Positions 61,308 through 64,000 of a stretch of DNA of 64,000 bases are shown piece after piece. The DNA is from Anas platyrhynchos. Its lineage: Eukaryota; Chordata; Aves; Anseriformes; Anatidae. The DNA is taken from positions 3,231,501 to 3,295,500 of the forward strand of contig NC_092602.1 in the NCBI RefSeq assembly GCF_047663525.1, in the 5' to 3' direction. Below the pieces are notes generated by a model, which was not told the origin of the DNA, did not search any database, and saw nothing but the letters and a program-made list of their open reading frames with translations. How positions within the stretch are numbered: the first letter of the stretch is position 1; each line of letters opens with the position of its first letter. Both the position numbers and the translations under genes were made by a program.

Positions 61308-64000
61308 CTGGAAGAAACAAAAAAGCCTTATGCGATATGCTACATCGACAAGACAGAGAGTTCCCAACATGATCGTTGCTAGAGGAAGAGTCGTGTGCTC
61401 TCTATGAAAATTCACTGCTGCAATATTAAAAACACAAAACCCTGATGATGCTGGTGTGACGTCAGTGTACCGTTTTACAGATCCTGTTTGTTTACTGTTG
61501 TTATAACCTGCCAGCAAGATGTTACATTAAAGCAAGCTGTTTGTACCACTCTTATGCTATTTTGAATGGCAGCTATTTATAATTGTTAGTAGGACGTGCA
61601 AAATCAGCTGGGTTTTAAAGTTTGCAATTAGGAAGGAAGCAGGCTGATTGGAAGCTTTCTTCGTGCCTTTAATCAGCACACAAGCCAAGCCTCTGCTTTG
61701 CTAACTTTTGGGTGGGTAGCTCAGCAGAGCAGCCTGGATAGAAATAATCTGTTTTCTGGAAGGAAATTGCTTCCACACAAATTGGATTAGAGATCTATTT
61801 AAACTTTAAACTTGAATGATTTAAACAACATGCTATCCAACTACTTCATAGGGGAGCTGACAGAGCAGCTGTCCTGGTGTAGCGGAGAGAAAACCCAACA
61901 ATCCTTCTGGTTCCTGCTCACCCTCCTTTCCTCACACCCACCTGCTCCCTTTTACTTTCCCCTTCGGAGCTCCCTGCACTATATATAAACGCATTACAGC
62001 ACTATTTTATTCAGATATATTTTAGTAATGATGCAGCCTGAACTCTGCTTGACTGAACTTGCCCCAGAAATGCAGTCCGATGAAGGGAACTGCTCAAAGA
62101 ACAGAAGATACAGTTCCTCCCCTCTTTCAGATCGCTCTTGCATGTCACAGACAGAGCACACACAAAGTCCTTGCAGCAGCCACCCAACCTAACACAGCAA
62201 AAACCTGAGGAGACTGACAAATTCCCATTTAGCGTGTGCAAAGACACTGAAATGCTCCAGTTCCTGCGAGAGCTGCACGAGCTCTTTTCAGGCTGTTGTA
62301 ACAGCATCGAAAATGTGAGCAAAACGCTTCTCATTCTAATTCTGCTCCCTGATTGTCACATGCAAAGACGATGGAGAGCCTGTGCAGTCATCTAATTGCA
62401 GCTCAGCGCCGGCTGGGCAGCCCCCAGCTACCCCACCGCCCTCTCCTTTGGGAGCAGGGGGAGCTCGGCAGAGCAGCGCTAATTCACGCCGGAGTGACGT
62501 CAAGGCACTCGCATAATAGTTGCTAAAAATAGAGCATATAATAACATATGGGATGGCGACAAGGGTCCTGCTATCACCAGAGGTCTCGCTCGCATGGTAT
62601 GGAAAAGACTGAGATCTTCTGGGGAGCGGCGTTGCTTTTTTCAGCCGGAGGTAGCGGTTCGTCGAGACAGCCCTCCTTGCTTCCATATGTTAATGCGCTG
62701 CCAGCATGAAGAAGGATTAAAATATCCGTGTGACGTACTTCTCAGCACATCACAATTCATTTCTTTCATTACTTTTCCTGTAAAAGCTGAGGCAATCTGC
62801 AGAATAAAGCAAATTCACGCTTTGCTACCAGCGAAAACCTTTAAGTAAAACCCTAAAAGGGCTGAAAGCTCCAGCTGCCAGTGAACGTGTCAGCACTGGA
62901 AGAGGGGTTTCGTAACAAAGAGCATAATGAGAGATGGGCACATCGCTATAAAATCCTGGTGCAAGAGAAGTAGCCAGCATTTTTATCCTTATCCAACGAT
63001 TTATGAAGCGTCTGGTAGGTTCTTCCCCAGGGCTCACTCTGGTGAGTCATCACGAAGTAAAACTACTGCTCATATCTCATTCACCCTGTGATGAAATCAG
63101 TGATGGAGTGGTAAATAAAAATTGAGAATCAACTCCCAATATTTAGTAGATATGTGAAATGGATAAGCTTCGCTCACTCAGATGCCCCTTCCACTGTCAC
63201 TGGAAGAAATGCTGCCCCTTAGGGTTTTCAGGAAAATCAAGATTTTTTTCCCTCTCGCTGCAAGAGCTATTACCCAGATATCAGCTGTGCCTGACTAAAA
63301 GGAGAGGAAACTGTTGAATATTCAAGCCTTCTTTCTGTCTCTTGCTGAGGATTCACCCCTTTGTAGAGCATGGTTCAAAGAAAGGAGGAGTTTAACGTGG
63401 GGGAAAAATAAAAGGAAAAAAAAAGACAAAGCTGACTACTGCTGGAGAGGTGAATGGTGATGTTCAAGACTCAAAGCTGAGCCCTTACAGAGGCTTTAAC
63501 AGCAAAATCCCGAAAACTTCCTGAATGATATTTAAAGGGGAATGTAAACTCGATCCATGGTCTCACCTAGTCCCAGGCTGGGAGTTTTGGTCCCCAAACA
63601 GCCACCAGGCATTACCACCCACAGAAGGCAGCAGCCCCCACCCACCTGGTTTCAGAGCACAGTGACCTGCCTTAATTTCTCCAGCAGCTGATGCGGTACC
63701 GTGCTGTGTAAGCTGTGCTGCGGCACCCACAGAGCCAAACGCCTGCTTTCGAAATGAACGGCATGTGGTGAGGTGTAACCACAGCCCAGGTGCCCCGGGG
63801 TGCCTGGTAGTAACTGCCTCCTGGAAGATGGGAGCAGTTAACAGCCACCCGCTGCTGGGCTGGTTCTATAGGGCCACAGCACACAGGCAGACATCCAGAA
63901 GGGAACATTCCTGAAGGACCAGGACTTCTAAAAGCCATCAGTGGCTCATGGGTAATGGGGCAAACCCTCTCTGCACTTTGTTTGTCATCTTCTGCCACCC
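61308..64000 (-). other. PITPNM2: PITPNM2 intron upstream of the FFAT exon, open at right edge
   Basis: The family predicts exons for the linker and PITP domain further upstream, but none is recognisable in these 2.7 kb. It contains a CRE and MEF2-site cluster (62495-62532) next to a GC-richer stretch (62400-62500), and otherwise nothing supported. Confidence 0.7.
62495..62532. promoter_or_regulatory. PITPNM2: CRE plus MEF2 site cluster (candidate enhancer or alternative promoter)
   Basis: A full palindromic CRE, TGACGTCA, at 62495-62502 and a perfect MEF2 consensus, CTAAAAATAG, at 62523-62532, 20 bp apart. A short GC-rich, CpG-containing stretch lies on the transcript-downstream side (62400-62494). 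Function is inferred from motif pairing only. Confidence 0.4.

Noticed and set aside
61979..61988. TATATATAA as a TATA box
   Set aside because: An AT-rich chance match with no adjoining exon, start region or conserved promoter element.
63672..63998. 108-codon minus-strand frame at the right edge as the next PITPNM2 exon
   Set aside because: It has no similarity to the PITP domain or to the linker expected upstream of the FFAT exon.
1..64000. tRNA, rRNA, snoRNA or CRISPR arrays
   Set aside because: No cloverleaf with A/B boxes, no C/D or H/ACA pattern beyond chance, and no regularly spaced direct repeats were noticed.

Overview
The window is a piece of a bird genome. Three CR1 LINE remnants carry the avian-type CR1 3' end (about 6096-6143, 13190-13515 and 50991-51060). 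The genes are intron-split, with canonical GT-AG junctions whose codon phases agree throughout. The gene order ABCB9 - OGFOD2 - ARL6IP4 - PITPNM2 is the vertebrate order also known from human 12q24.31. Gene identities come from recognising protein families by eye. Exon ends come from reading splice sites and checking that phases join; no alignment was run.

Layout. (1) 1-6.9 kb, minus strand: the 5' half of ABCB9 (TAPL, lysosomal peptide transporter), with its CpG-rich promoter at about 6.84-7.06 kb. The ABC cassette half lies off the left edge. Intron 1 holds a perfect 35-bp inverted repeat with a 4-base loop (6539-6612) and several short local duplications. (2) About 7.1-12.7 kb, minus strand: an eight-exon gene coding for 424 residues, a domesticated Gypsy/GIN-type integrase that best fits GIN2. 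It keeps the HHCC zinc-binding site, but the central acidic residue of the catalytic triad is replaced. (3) 12.86-18.15 kb, plus strand: complete OGFOD2 (349 aa, 7 coding exons), whose start codon lies only 143 bp from that of the integrase gene, so the two share a bidirectional CpG promoter. (4) 18.4-22.3 kb, plus strand: complete ARL6IP4 (250 aa), an SR-like, Ser/Lys-rich nuclear protein. (5) 22.3-64 kb, minus strand: PITPNM2 from the FFAT motif through the DDHD and LNS2 domains to the stop, 20 coding exons and a 4.2-kb 3' UTR. The exons for the PITP domain lie beyond the right edge. ARL6IP4 and PITPNM2 converge tail to tail, with poly(A) signals about 90 bp apart.

The genes do not form a pathway. 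ABCB9 works at lysosomes, PITPNM2 at ER contact sites, ARL6IP4 in nuclear speckles, and OGFOD2 is a predicted Fe(II)/2-oxoglutarate oxygenase. The most unusual items are the perfect foldback in ABCB9 intron 1, the integrase-derived gene with its shared promoter, two in-frame cassette exons of PITPNM2 that I do not find in the human protein as I remember it (one looks like a diverged copy of the next exon), and a CRE plus MEF2-site cluster in the large 5' intron of PITPNM2. No tRNA, rRNA, CRISPR array or intact mobile element was seen.
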